Part shown: positions 1 through 7,731 of the stretch, piece by piece
Layout: each line of letters starts with the position of its first letter
Position numbering within the stretch: the first letter of the stretch is position 1
IMG/VR virus record: IMGVR_UViG_3300021247_000197
Span: 1-25,198 of that record
Strand: one strand, 5' to 3'
Source of the DNA: a virus
Length of the DNA: 25,198 nt
Notes under the pieces: generated by a model
Told to the model about the DNA's origin: nothing
What the model saw: only the letters and a program-made list of their open reading frames with translations
Database searches by the model: none
Position numbers and translations under genes: made by a program

Positions 1-279
1 TTTTGGAATGGCGGCGGTACACGACGTTACTGGGGCGGTAGTTCGGGAGGAGGACCCGGTGGTATTGGTGGTGGTGGATCGTCTATAGGGTCCGGCACTG
101 CGAATACTGGTGGCGGTGGGGCTGGTGGACAGCAATATAACAACGCTGGTGGTGGTGGTTCTGGTATCGTAATTATTTCGTATAACAGCCCAGTTCAAAT
201 AGCTGTAGGTGGTTCAGTAGTTATAAGCAATGGTGTTTGTTACCACTACTATTATTCATCAGGGAATTTTGTACTATAA
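1..279 (+). CDS. Glycine-rich tail fibre / adhesin tip protein, C-terminal fragment
   Basis: Frame 1 is open from the first base to a TAA at 277-279, so the start lies outside the window. The visible 92 residues are dominated by glycine with scattered Ser, Asn and Tyr, and then run into GGGGSGIVIISYNSP. A Gly-rich stretch followed by SGIVII(S/R)Y is a familiar ending of phage tail fibre or adhesin proteins, where polyglycine helices pack into a compact tip. The last 30 residues (about QIAVGGSVVISNGVCYHYYY) look like a small beta-strand cap. The position directly before other tail-region genes fits a host-attachment role. Receptor binding is inferred from family resemblance and context. The N-terminal part that would identify the fibre type is missing. 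Confidence 0.6.
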   Translation, partial: FWNGGGTRRYWGGSSGGGPGGIGGGGSSIGSGTANTGGGGAGGQQYNNAGGGGSGIVIISYNSPVQIAVGGSVVISNGVCYHYYYSSGNFVL

Positions 280-281
280 CT

Positions 282-872
282 ATGCAAATAATTACTAATT
301 TTGTTAAGCCCCGTATTCAAGACGAGTTAGAAACTTTATTTCTAAGTAATAACTTTCCTTACTACTACAGTAATGAATCTTGCATACTTCCCGGGAATAA
401 AAATCTTATATCGGAAGATCCCCGTTTAACAGGTGATGTATTTGTTGATGAAGATACCGTAGAGTCTGCGCAATTTTCTCATTTGCTTTGTACTGATACG
501 GGGCCGAATTCAGATCACTACGTGAGAGTGCTACCTATCCTTAACAAATTGTTAGATATTGTTGATGGCGATTACCGTGTGCATCGGTGTAAAGTAAATA
601 TGAATTTAGCAGACGCTAGATTCGAAGGTAAATATCATATGCCCCATATTGATAATGGGTTTGAGGGGCAAATCACAGCACTCTATTATGTAAATGACGC
701 AGATGGTGACACTCTCTTTTTTGATGATAGCAATCAGATTACTAAAAGAATTACACCGGAAAAAGGGAAACTAGTGTGGTGGCCCGGTAAAGTTTTTCAT
801 GCTAAAGCCCATGCTATAAGCACACCTGCTCGTATTGTGTTGAATATAAACTTATTGCCTTGTGAGAATTAA
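282..872 (+). CDS. 2-oxoglutarate/Fe(II)-dependent oxygenase
   Basis: A 196-aa protein starting at ATG 282, three bases after the preceding stop. An in-frame TTG at 237 would add 15 residues overlapping the fibre gene and is less likely. The double-stranded beta-helix fold signature is visible: His122-Ile-Asp124 (MPHIDNG), a strand ITALYYVND, a turn WWPGKVFHA giving the likely distal iron ligand His173 (His177 is the alternative), and Arg184 in ARIVLNINL, which is placed to bind 2-oxoglutarate. Enzymes of this prolyl-4-hydroxylase-like superfamily hydroxylate protein side chains, nucleic acids or small molecules. The substrate cannot be told from sequence. Similar genes are common beside structural genes of aquatic phages. 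The location suggests action on a virion or cell-surface component, but that is inference. Confidence 0.8.
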   Translation: MQIITNFVKPRIQDELETLFLSNNFPYYYSNESCILPGNKNLISEDPRLTGDVFVDEDTVESAQFSHLLCTDTGPNSDHYVRVLPILNKLLDIVDGDYRVHRCKVNMNLADARFEGKYHMPHIDNGFEGQITALYYVNDADGDTLFFDDSNQITKRITPEKGKLVWWPGKVFHAKAHAISTPARIVLNINLLPCEN

Positions 873-1268
873 ATGTCGCATTTTGCCCAAGTTGATGAGA
901 ACGATGTTGTTATAGCAGTCATTGTTGCTGAGCAAGATTTTATAGACTCTGGCGCGGTAGGCGACCCTACATCATGGATACAGACATCATTCAATACTAG
1001 AGGCGGGATACATTACGGACCTGATGGTAATCCTGATGGTGGCATTGCTTTACGTGCAAACTTTGCAGTTATTGGTTCTATTTACGATAGGGCTAATGAT
1101 GCTTTTTATCCACCTAAGCCTGTAGACAATCCTAGTTTTGTTATGAGCGGTGCGCCAAAGTGGGTATGGACCTTTCCTGTTCCTAAACCTGTGGATCGAT
1201 ACAAATACGATTGGGATGAGGCAACTGTTAGTTGGGTGCTAAAGCCGGAGGCAGAATGGCGCAAATAA
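873..1268 (+). CDS. Conserved phage tail-region protein (MSHFAQV type)
   Basis: A 131-aa protein whose ATG follows the oxygenase stop with no gap. The opening MSHFAQVDENDVVIAVIVAE, the motif NTRGGIHYGPDGNPDGG and the ending YDWDEATVSWV match a small protein type that recurs in the tail regions of aquatic phages, including T4-like cyanophages. I recognise the type from memory but know no established function. It has no signal peptide, membrane segment or catalytic motif that I can see. The many Trp, Tyr, Pro and Gly residues suggest a compact beta-rich structural or decoration protein. Its 3' end overlaps the next gene by 13 bp, which suggests translational coupling within the attachment cassette. 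Confidence 0.7.
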   Translation: MSHFAQVDENDVVIAVIVAEQDFIDSGAVGDPTSWIQTSFNTRGGIHYGPDGNPDGGIALRANFAVIGSIYDRANDAFYPPKPVDNPSFVMSGAPKWVWTFPVPKPVDRYKYDWDEATVSWVLKPEAEWRK

Positions 1269-2158
1269 TAATCACTCCTGACGACAGCATATATAACGCT
1301 AATAGCCCGACATTTTTAGTATACGGATCTAAGTGTAAAGATCTGCTTTACACACGCCCCAAGCAAACAGAATTAAATTCTGAAGAATTATCTGGACAAG
1401 GTAGACCTACGTTTCGCCCATTCGGTATAGCTAGCGATGCACAATTTTTGTACGTTGTGTCTCATAACAAACTAGGCGTGTTTGACAAAAACAATTTTGA
1501 GTTTTGCCGCTTATTAGACATACCATTGTTTATCAACACACATGAGATAACTGCGCATAGCGGTGTTTTATATATAGCTAATACGGCAAACGATACGATT
1601 GGCATATACAACATTAAAGAACGTAGCTATAAGGTTTTTAGCGTTAACACCTTTGAAGTAACTGATGCAGGAATTACGCCAAACGATGTTAATTCACATG
1701 ATGCTTTACACGTAAACTCATTGTGCTACCACGAAGGATATATTTATTTCTGTCTACATAACTTGAACAAACGTAGTTCGCAGTTAGGTCGCTTTAATAT
1801 TAGCACCCATCAAGCCGAGATCATTTCGAACGCTGGCTATTGTGCGCACGGTGTGCAGGTGTTAAATGACAAGCTATATTCTTTATCAACAGGTACAGGC
1901 GAGGTAGTAGAAGTTGATTTAAATACTAGAAACGTCGCGTTATATAAAGTAGTAGACAGCGCTAAAACTTTTTTACGTGGGTTAGACATACTTGATGGTG
2001 GTTTAATTTTTGGCGGCTCAAATATGTATTCTGAAGAGCGCACTGTTTATATGAACAATTGTTTTGTCGCACAGTTTGACTTGGTAACAAAGAAGTCAAA
2101 AGTAATTTTGAACGTAAAAGATGCGTACATTATTTCGGATATGAAGGTACTAAACTAA
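1256..2158 (+). CDS. Putative beta-propeller-like phage protein, function unknown
   Basis: A 300-aa protein. ATG 1256 is chosen because GGAGG at 1247-1251 sits four bases upstream; an in-frame GTG at 1232 would add eight residues with no better signal. The sequence repeats a pattern of a short beta strand, a turn and a hydrophobic strand: FGIASDAQFLYVVSHNKLGV, HSGVLYIANTANDTIGIY, HEGYIYFCLHNL, LNDKLYSLSTGTGEVVEV and LRGLDILDGGLIFGGS. This spacing of roughly 45-55 residues is typical of beta-propeller blades, as in NHL or SMP-30-like folds. No catalytic residues can be assigned. It overlaps the preceding gene by 13 bp and ends one base before the tail hub gene, so it probably belongs to the tail or attachment group. 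The propeller call is an inference from repeat spacing. Confidence 0.6.
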   Translation: MAQIIITPDDSIYNANSPTFLVYGSKCKDLLYTRPKQTELNSEELSGQGRPTFRPFGIASDAQFLYVVSHNKLGVFDKNNFEFCRLLDIPLFINTHEITAHSGVLYIANTANDTIGIYNIKERSYKVFSVNTFEVTDAGITPNDVNSHDALHVNSLCYHEGYIYFCLHNLNKRSSQLGRFNISTHQAEIISNAGYCAHGVQVLNDKLYSLSTGTGEVVEVDLNTRNVALYKVVDSAKTFLRGLDILDGGLIFGGSNMYSEERTVYMNNCFVAQFDLVTKKSKVILNVKDAYIISDMKVLN

Positions 2159-2159
2159 T

Positions 2160-4610
2160 ATGCCATTACAAAAGATGCGCTTTAAGCCCGGCGTAAACCG
2201 TGAGGGCACATCGTTATCAAATGAAGGTGGTTGGTTTGACGGCGACAAAATTCGTTTTCGTTCTGGTTTTCCAGAAAAGATAGGTGGCTGGACTGCTAAC
2301 GGCTTTAACACTTTCTTAGGTGTGTGCCGTTCAATGTGGAATTGGATTACGCTTACGCAATATAACTTGTTAGGTATAGGTACAAACTTAAAATTCTACG
2401 TAGAAAATGGCGGTGTATATAACGACATTACTCCTATACGCGCAACTACAACCAACACTACAACGTTCAATGTAGCGCAGGGGTATTGTAACGGTGCAAT
2501 AACTGCGACACAAACAACTATCCCTTTAACAGCGACTTTAGTTCTACCCTTACAAGGTGATATTGTTTTAATTGAATATGAACAAGTTAAATATGGCTCT
2601 AGAGTTGGTGCATCATTATTAAACTGCCAGCGAGGCTACAACGGTACAACAGCTGCAGCCCATCCTAACGGCGCTAGAATTTCATCGTCAACAATTGAAG
2701 TAACTGACACTGCGATTACAGATGTTGCTATAGGTGATTTTGTTACTTTCTCTGGCGCTACTTATATTAGTGAAGGCGCACTAATTGGAGTAAATTCAAC
2801 TACTAATAGATTTACGTCATCTGTAACCTATTACCAACCGCTAGATGGAAACACTTTTCGAATAGTCTCTGCTGCTACTGTACCAAACCCACTATCATTA
2901 AACACAATTTATTATGTAATTAATGCAATATTCACTCCGGGGGTATCAACGTCGTTTCAACTTGCTTTAACTCCGGGCGGAGCTGCTATAGATATTTTAA
3001 CGGCAGGCTCTACTGTTAGAGCTATATTTAATAATGCTTCAGACATGCCTGCCCAAGTTGTAAACCAAGAATATCAAGTTATAGGTTTCCCAGCTTCATC
3101 AACACCCGGTGTTCAACCATATTATGTTAGAGCACGAGGATATGTTGTAGGCAATGTAACTGTTACTAATGGCGCACCTATTTGTTTTGCCACATCAGGA
3201 TGGCCTTACGCTAATGGTGGCGGCGCAGTTACTTCAACATATCAGATTAGTTCTGGTCTTGAGACTGTAACTACCGGTACAGGTTGGGGTGCAGGTCCGT
3301 GGAATGCTGGAGCTAGTACTGATACGTGGGCGCATGGTTGGGGTACAGGTTACACGTCAGGCATACCATTGCAGTTACGCTTATGGAATCAAATTAACTT
3401 TGGTGAGTATTTATTGTTTGCGCCTCGTAAAGGCCCTATGTATGTATACACACCCGGTGCCGGTGCTACACCTACGTTTACTGCAGGTACATTAGTTACA
3501 GGTAGCGAAGTACCATCACAAATAAATTACTTTACTGTATCTGATGCAACTCGTATTGTTATTGCATTTGGCTGTACATCATATTCGTTTGATACTCCAG
3601 CTAATACGTTTGATCCGATGCTTGTTCGTTGGACAGCGCAAGAGTCATACACAAACTGGCTACCTTCTGCTACAAATCAAGCAGGTAGCTATCGCTTATC
3701 GCACGGCTCCACAATCATAACTGCGCTACAAACTAAGCAAGAAATTCTTATCTGGACTGATGCAGCTGTCTACTCAATGCAGTATTTAGGACCACCATAT
3801 GTATGGGGTTTTAACTTACTTGCTGACAACATATCTATCATGTCGCAAAATTCTGTGTCTACGGCGGCTGGCATTACTTACTGGATGGGTACAGATAAAT
3901 TTTATGCTTATACAGGGCGTGTTGAGACTTTGCCTTGTTCCGTTCGTCAATTTGTATTTGATGACTTAAACAAAGATCAAGCAGGTCAGGTATTTGCTGG
4001 TACCAATGAAGGCTATAACGAAGTGTGGTGGTACTACTGCTCACTCAACTCTACTACTGTCGACCGCTACGTTATATTTAACCACCTTGATCGTGTGTGG
4101 TATTACGGTACGCTTCCACGTACAGCGTGGTTGGATAGCCCACTGCGTCAAAACCCTATGGCAGCTACATACACAGGGTTAGTTGTATACCACGAGGATG
4201 GTAACGACGATGGTTCAGTTAACCCCCCTGCACCTATTTATTCGTATATCCAATCGTCACAGTTTGATATTGATGACGGACAAAACTATTCGTTTATATG
4301 GCGCATGATTCCAGACATTACGTTTGATGGTTCTAACATGGCTGGTTTGTCGTTTACACCAAATGCTCAGTTTACGTTATTGCCGCAGCAAAACCCCGGT
4401 GCTACCTACGGACCGTATGCTTCACCTACTGTACAGTCAGATCAAAGCTATGTATCTAGACATACTTATACCGTGCAAGAATTTACCGGTATTGTATATA
4501 CACGTGTACGTGGCAGAGATATGTCGTTTAAAGTTTCTTCTAACACATTAGGTACAGCATGGCAGCTTGGCACTCCATCAATCGACATTCGCAAAGATGG
4601 GCGTAGATAA
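2160..4610 (+). CDS. Large tail hub/nozzle-like structural protein
   Basis: An 816-aa protein. The N-terminus (KPGVNREGTSLSNEGGWFDG, then KIRFRSGFPEKIGGW) is a recurrent opening of podovirus tail proteins. The C-terminal half (about 430-720) has the layout of the P22 gp10/T7 gp12 tail hub group: VRWTAQESYTNWLP, EILIWTDAAVYSMQYLG, ISIMSQNSVSTAAGITYWMG, then FYAYTGRVETLPCSVRQFVF. In between are probable inserted modules. One holds CQRGYNGTTAAAHPNG (from residue 156), a second holds LNTIYYVINA with LALTPGGAAID (about 240-280), and a Trp/Gly-rich stretch begins near Trp376 (GTGWGAGPWNAG). The protein probably forms the tail tube or nozzle through which DNA exits. The family link is by pattern only. 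The stop overlaps the next start (TAATG). Confidence 0.65.
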   Translation: MPLQKMRFKPGVNREGTSLSNEGGWFDGDKIRFRSGFPEKIGGWTANGFNTFLGVCRSMWNWITLTQYNLLGIGTNLKFYVENGGVYNDITPIRATTTNTTTFNVAQGYCNGAITATQTTIPLTATLVLPLQGDIVLIEYEQVKYGSRVGASLLNCQRGYNGTTAAAHPNGARISSSTIEVTDTAITDVAIGDFVTFSGATYISEGALIGVNSTTNRFTSSVTYYQPLDGNTFRIVSAATVPNPLSLNTIYYVINAIFTPGVSTSFQLALTPGGAAIDILTAGSTVRAIFNNASDMPAQVVNQEYQVIGFPASSTPGVQPYYVRARGYVVGNVTVTNGAPICFATSGWPYANGGGAVTSTYQISSGLETVTTGTGWGAGPWNAGASTDTWAHGWGTGYTSGIPLQLRLWNQINFGEYLLFAPRKGPMYVYTPGAGATPTFTAGTLVTGSEVPSQINYFTVSDATRIVIAFGCTSYSFDTPANTFDPMLVRWTAQESYTNWLPSATNQAGSYRLSHGSTIITALQTKQEILIWTDAAVYSMQYLGPPYVWGFNLLADNISIMSQNSVSTAAGITYWMGTDKFYAYTGRVETLPCSVRQFVFDDLNKDQAGQVFAGTNEGYNEVWWYYCSLNSTTVDRYVIFNHLDRVWYYGTLPRTAWLDSPLRQNPMAATYTGLVVYHEDGNDDGSVNPPAPIYSYIQSSQFDIDDGQNYSFIWRMIPDITFDGSNMAGLSFTPNAQFTLLPQQNPGATYGPYASPTVQSDQSYVSRHTYTVQEFTGIVYTRVRGRDMSFKVSSNTLGTAWQLGTPSIDIRKDGRR

Positions 4611-5272
4611 TGTCAACTACTAATATAGGTAAAGAAAAACTAGACGGTACTAGCAGACCGTCTTTAGCAAGCGCTCCAGTTGAGTATGATCGTCAATATA
4701 TTGATCAGCTTAATAATCAGTTGCGCCTGTACTTTACACAGATTGATAACCTATCTGCAACGTTACTAAACACATCAGGCACTAAGTTTTTAAGTGCGCC
4801 GTATGGGTCGTTTTATAGCACCGCTACACAGACCGCTGCCAATACAACCACTGCATACCCAATAACGTTTAGCAACACTGCGGTATCTAACGGAGTGACT
4901 TTAGTAAGCAGCAGCCGCTTAACGGTTGAGTATGCAGGTCTGTACAACCTACAGTTTTCTGCGCAGTTGGAAAACACCACTAATGCGTCAGTAGATATAG
5001 ATATTTGGTTTCGTAAAAACGGGGACACAAGCACTATAGCTAATTCAAATAGTCGTTTTGGTTTAGCCCCAAGGAAAGGGGTGGGTGATCCTTTTCACAT
5101 AATTGGTACAGTAAATTTGTTTATAGATTTGCAAGCTGCAGACTATGTGGAGTTGGTATGGTGCACTACGGATGTGGGGGCAGACATTAAAACTTATGCT
5201 GCTGGAACATCGCCAACCCGCCCTGCAATCCCTAGCATGATTGCTACTATGAACTATGTATCCCGACTATAA
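4610..5272 (+). CDS. Structural protein with C1q/TNF-like jelly-roll domain
   Basis: A 220-aa protein whose ATG shares one base with the preceding stop, so it is probably translationally coupled. Residues 1-55 are helical and polar (YDRQYIDQLNNQLRLYFTQI), as in trimerisation stems. From about residue 65 the sequence reads as a beta sandwich: APYGSFYSTATQTAANTTT, SSRLTVEYAGLYNLQFSAQL, VDIDIWFRKNGD, LFIDLQAADYVELVWCTTD and PAIPSMIATMNYV. The combination of AGLYNLQFSAQ, IWFRKNG and ADYVELVW is the usual strand pattern of C1q-like domains in phage tail proteins. Trimeric knobs of this kind often bind surface ligands or cap fibres. No enzymatic motif is seen. A virion role follows from family pattern and neighbours. 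Confidence 0.7.
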   Translation: MSTTNIGKEKLDGTSRPSLASAPVEYDRQYIDQLNNQLRLYFTQIDNLSATLLNTSGTKFLSAPYGSFYSTATQTAANTTTAYPITFSNTAVSNGVTLVSSSRLTVEYAGLYNLQFSAQLENTTNASVDIDIWFRKNGDTSTIANSNSRFGLAPRKGVGDPFHIIGTVNLFIDLQAADYVELVWCTTDVGADIKTYAAGTSPTRPAIPSMIATMNYVSRL

Positions 5273-5308
5273 AATGTTACCATTGACAAAATTCTTTCGA
5301 GGTGCCCT

Positions 5309-7318
5309 ATGAGCCTACCCGCAATCGCCAAACAGCTAGAAGCTAAAGGTCGCCACGGCGACACCAAGCTAATACATGTATCCGACTCAGAGTTAAAAGG
5401 GCTGCACGCCTTAGCTGAGGCACATGGCAAAAAGATAACTATTAACCCTGAGACAGGACTACCAGAAGCATTTAGCTTTAGTTCGCTCTTGCCTACCATC
5501 ATAGGTGCAGGTTTATCTATTGCGTCAGGTGGCGCATTGTCTCCGCTGATGGCGGCTGGTATTGCAGGTGCAGGTTATGGTGTAGCTACAGGTAGCCTAC
5601 AAAAAGGCTTGATGGCTGGTCTAGGTGCATACGGCGGTGCGGGTTTAGCTGAAGGCTTGGCTGGTGTTGGCGCTGGCGCTGCTCCTACTCCTCCTGTTGG
5701 CACTGCTCCAGCAGCGGTTCCTAATGTTACAGTCCCAACCCCACAAGTTGCGGCGTTTGATCCTAGTCAAATAAGTGCAGTTAACCCAACAACCGGAGTT
5801 AACAATGCGTTTACAGGTGGCTCGTCTGGTATACAAAATGGTCTGAACGCTAACCAATCGCAACTACTGTACGGCACACCACCAACCATTTCAACTAACA
5901 TTCCTACATCCACAGCGATAGCTAATACCCCTGCTCCATCTATGCTCGACACTGCAAGTAGCCAATTTGACAAAGTAAGTGGCGGGGTAAGTAAGTTGTA
6001 TCAAGGTGGCTGGGAGCCGACCAAAGAATTCTTGGGCGCAAACAAAATGAATATAGGTACAGCATTAGCTCCTGTGCTTACCGATGCTATGACCCCAGCC
6101 CCAGCAGGTCCCGGAACACCTACAGACAAAGGCACCATACGTCCGTATGCGTTTGACTACAACAAAACTAACGCAGAAGCGCAAAACGTAAATCCTATAT
6201 TTGATGGCAGCACTGCTAGCACAGCAGAAAAAACTTACTTTACCCCAACCTATACTGCAAAAGAAACATTCCCAGCAGCTAGGGGTGGCATTGTAGGTAT
6301 GGCGCTAGGCGGTCAGGTAGAACGTGATGCGGCGACTAAAGCGGTAGGTATGAACACAGAGTTTCCTATGGCGCATATTGAGACACCTATATATGCAAAC
6401 CCACAAGTACAACGCCCTGATGCTAAAGAAGTAGTTAATCCGTCTGGCGATGTAAGCGTTGATATGTTTACTGGTGAGCCACGTATGGCTAGTGGCGGTA
6501 TTGCTAGGTATGGCATGGGTGGATGGACAAATTTCTTAACTGCTGATGATTTAGATTTGTTCAAAGAAAGAAATGCTGCATACAACGCAGATGGCCCTGC
6601 TTACAAGTACGACCCTGCAACACAAACATACACACAACTAAGAGACCCAACGGGGGGCAATCTACCTTTCCCAGAACGTACACCGCAAGAAATGGTTGCT
6701 AGCTATGGCCCTTTTGCTATGGTGCCTTTTATGGTCAACGGAATTGCGGGTGGTATAAACAAAGCCAAAGATAGATACAACTACGTAAAGAACGGCCCTA
6801 AGCCAGCAGGGGGCGGTGTAGTAGAGCCTAAAGTAATTGGTGGTATAGCAGAACCAGCTGTAGTAACCCCAGCACAACAATCTAGCTATGTAAGCCCTAC
6901 AGAGCGTTTAGGTTTAACTGATTTCTACGCTACGACGAATAATGCGTTAGATCGTTTTGGTCAGCAATTTAACCCACCGCCACCTAAAGAAGAGGTAGAG
7001 CAAAAAGCTATGGGTGGTATAGCTGGTGATTCGCATTTAGGTGGTTATTCTGATGGTGGTCGTTTATTGAGAGGACCCGGAGATGGTGTATCTGATTCTA
7101 TCCCTGCTTCTATTGGTGGTCGTCAGCCCGCTCGTCTTGCTGATGGTGAGTTCGTGGTGCCTGCACGTATCGTATCAGAGCTGGGAAATGGATCTACAGA
7201 GGCCGGTGCAAGAAAGCTATATGCAATGATGGAGCGTGTACAGAAGCAACGTAGTAGAACTGTAGGTAAAGGTAAAGTAGCGGTTAATTCCCGTGCTGAT
7301 AAACACTTACCTGCGTAA
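5309..7318 (+). CDS. Probable internal virion / tail protein with GGI repeats
   Basis: A 669-aa protein starting at an ATG preceded by GAGG (TTCGAGGTGCCCTATG). Residues 1-65 are polar. Residues about 68-125 form a long Gly/Ala-rich hydrophobic segment (LLPTIIGAGLSIASGGALSP onward) that could insert into a membrane. The middle is Pro/Thr/Ala-rich and of low complexity. Three copies of a short GGI element occur: RGGIVGMALGG near 324, MASGGIARYGMGG near 392 and KAMGGIAGDSHLGG near 565. The C-terminus (about 588-650) carries PGDGVSDSIPASIGG, then QPARLADGEFVVPARIV and GNGSTEAGARKLYAMM, a block I know from internal or tail proteins of aquatic podophages. Size, hydrophobic start and position suggest a DNA-ejection or tail-lumen component. 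The exact role is unknown. Confidence 0.6.
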   Translation: MSLPAIAKQLEAKGRHGDTKLIHVSDSELKGLHALAEAHGKKITINPETGLPEAFSFSSLLPTIIGAGLSIASGGALSPLMAAGIAGAGYGVATGSLQKGLMAGLGAYGGAGLAEGLAGVGAGAAPTPPVGTAPAAVPNVTVPTPQVAAFDPSQISAVNPTTGVNNAFTGGSSGIQNGLNANQSQLLYGTPPTISTNIPTSTAIANTPAPSMLDTASSQFDKVSGGVSKLYQGGWEPTKEFLGANKMNIGTALAPVLTDAMTPAPAGPGTPTDKGTIRPYAFDYNKTNAEAQNVNPIFDGSTASTAEKTYFTPTYTAKETFPAARGGIVGMALGGQVERDAATKAVGMNTEFPMAHIETPIYANPQVQRPDAKEVVNPSGDVSVDMFTGEPRMASGGIARYGMGGWTNFLTADDLDLFKERNAAYNADGPAYKYDPATQTYTQLRDPTGGNLPFPERTPQEMVASYGPFAMVPFMVNGIAGGINKAKDRYNYVKNGPKPAGGGVVEPKVIGGIAEPAVVTPAQQSSYVSPTERLGLTDFYATTNNALDRFGQQFNPPPPKEEVEQKAMGGIAGDSHLGGYSDGGRLLRGPGDGVSDSIPASIGGRQPARLADGEFVVPARIVSELGNGSTEAGARKLYAMMERVQKQRSRTVGKGKVAVNSRADKHLPA

Positions 7319-7320
7319 CT

Positions 7321-7731
7321 ATGGCGCTATTTATAGTACCCCCAGCTAAGCTGCCTTTAGTATGGGCAACAGTTGCACCGTTACTGCAGAAAGCGATTGA
7401 TATAGATCCTGACTTAAATGATATTAAGTTAGTTGAGTATATGGTGCGTACTGGGCAACAACATTTGCTGATATGGGAAGACCCCGATACAAGTGACATT
7501 ACGGGTGCGGCAACAGTTTCAATTGTAGATTACTCCACAGAGCGTGTTGCAGTTGTGAATCTAATGGGCGGTAAAGGCATTGTTAGAGATCACGTGTTTG
7601 AACAAGCTAAAGAGTGGATGCGTTCGATGGGCGCTACTAAAGCGCAATGTATGTGCAGAAGCACACTTGTCCCAATGTATGAAAAGATGGGTATGGAGAA
7701 TACACATCACGTAATGAGGTTAAAACTATGA
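7321..7731 (+). CDS. Small GNAT-type acetyltransferase-like protein
   Basis: A 136-aa protein starting two bases after the preceding stop, with no clear ribosome-binding site. The pattern fits a short GNAT fold. There is an N-terminal helix region, strands HLLIWED and GAATVSIVDYS, then VAVVNLMGGKGIVRDHVFEQA where the acetyl-CoA pyrophosphate loop is expected, a helix AKEWMRSMGATKAQCMC, and the usual ending LVPMYEKMGMENTHHVMRLKL, which resembles the GNAT motif in which a helix ends in YEKxGF. At 136 residues it is at the short end for GNAT enzymes. The stop overlaps the start of the 802-aa protein gene (ATGA), so the two are probably coupled. Small GNAT-like genes among structural genes recur in podophages. 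Substrate and catalytic activity are unknown. Confidence 0.65.
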   Translation: MALFIVPPAKLPLVWATVAPLLQKAIDIDPDLNDIKLVEYMVRTGQQHLLIWEDPDTSDITGAATVSIVDYSTERVAVVNLMGGKGIVRDHVFEQAKEWMRSMGATKAQCMCRSTLVPMYEKMGMENTHHVMRLKL

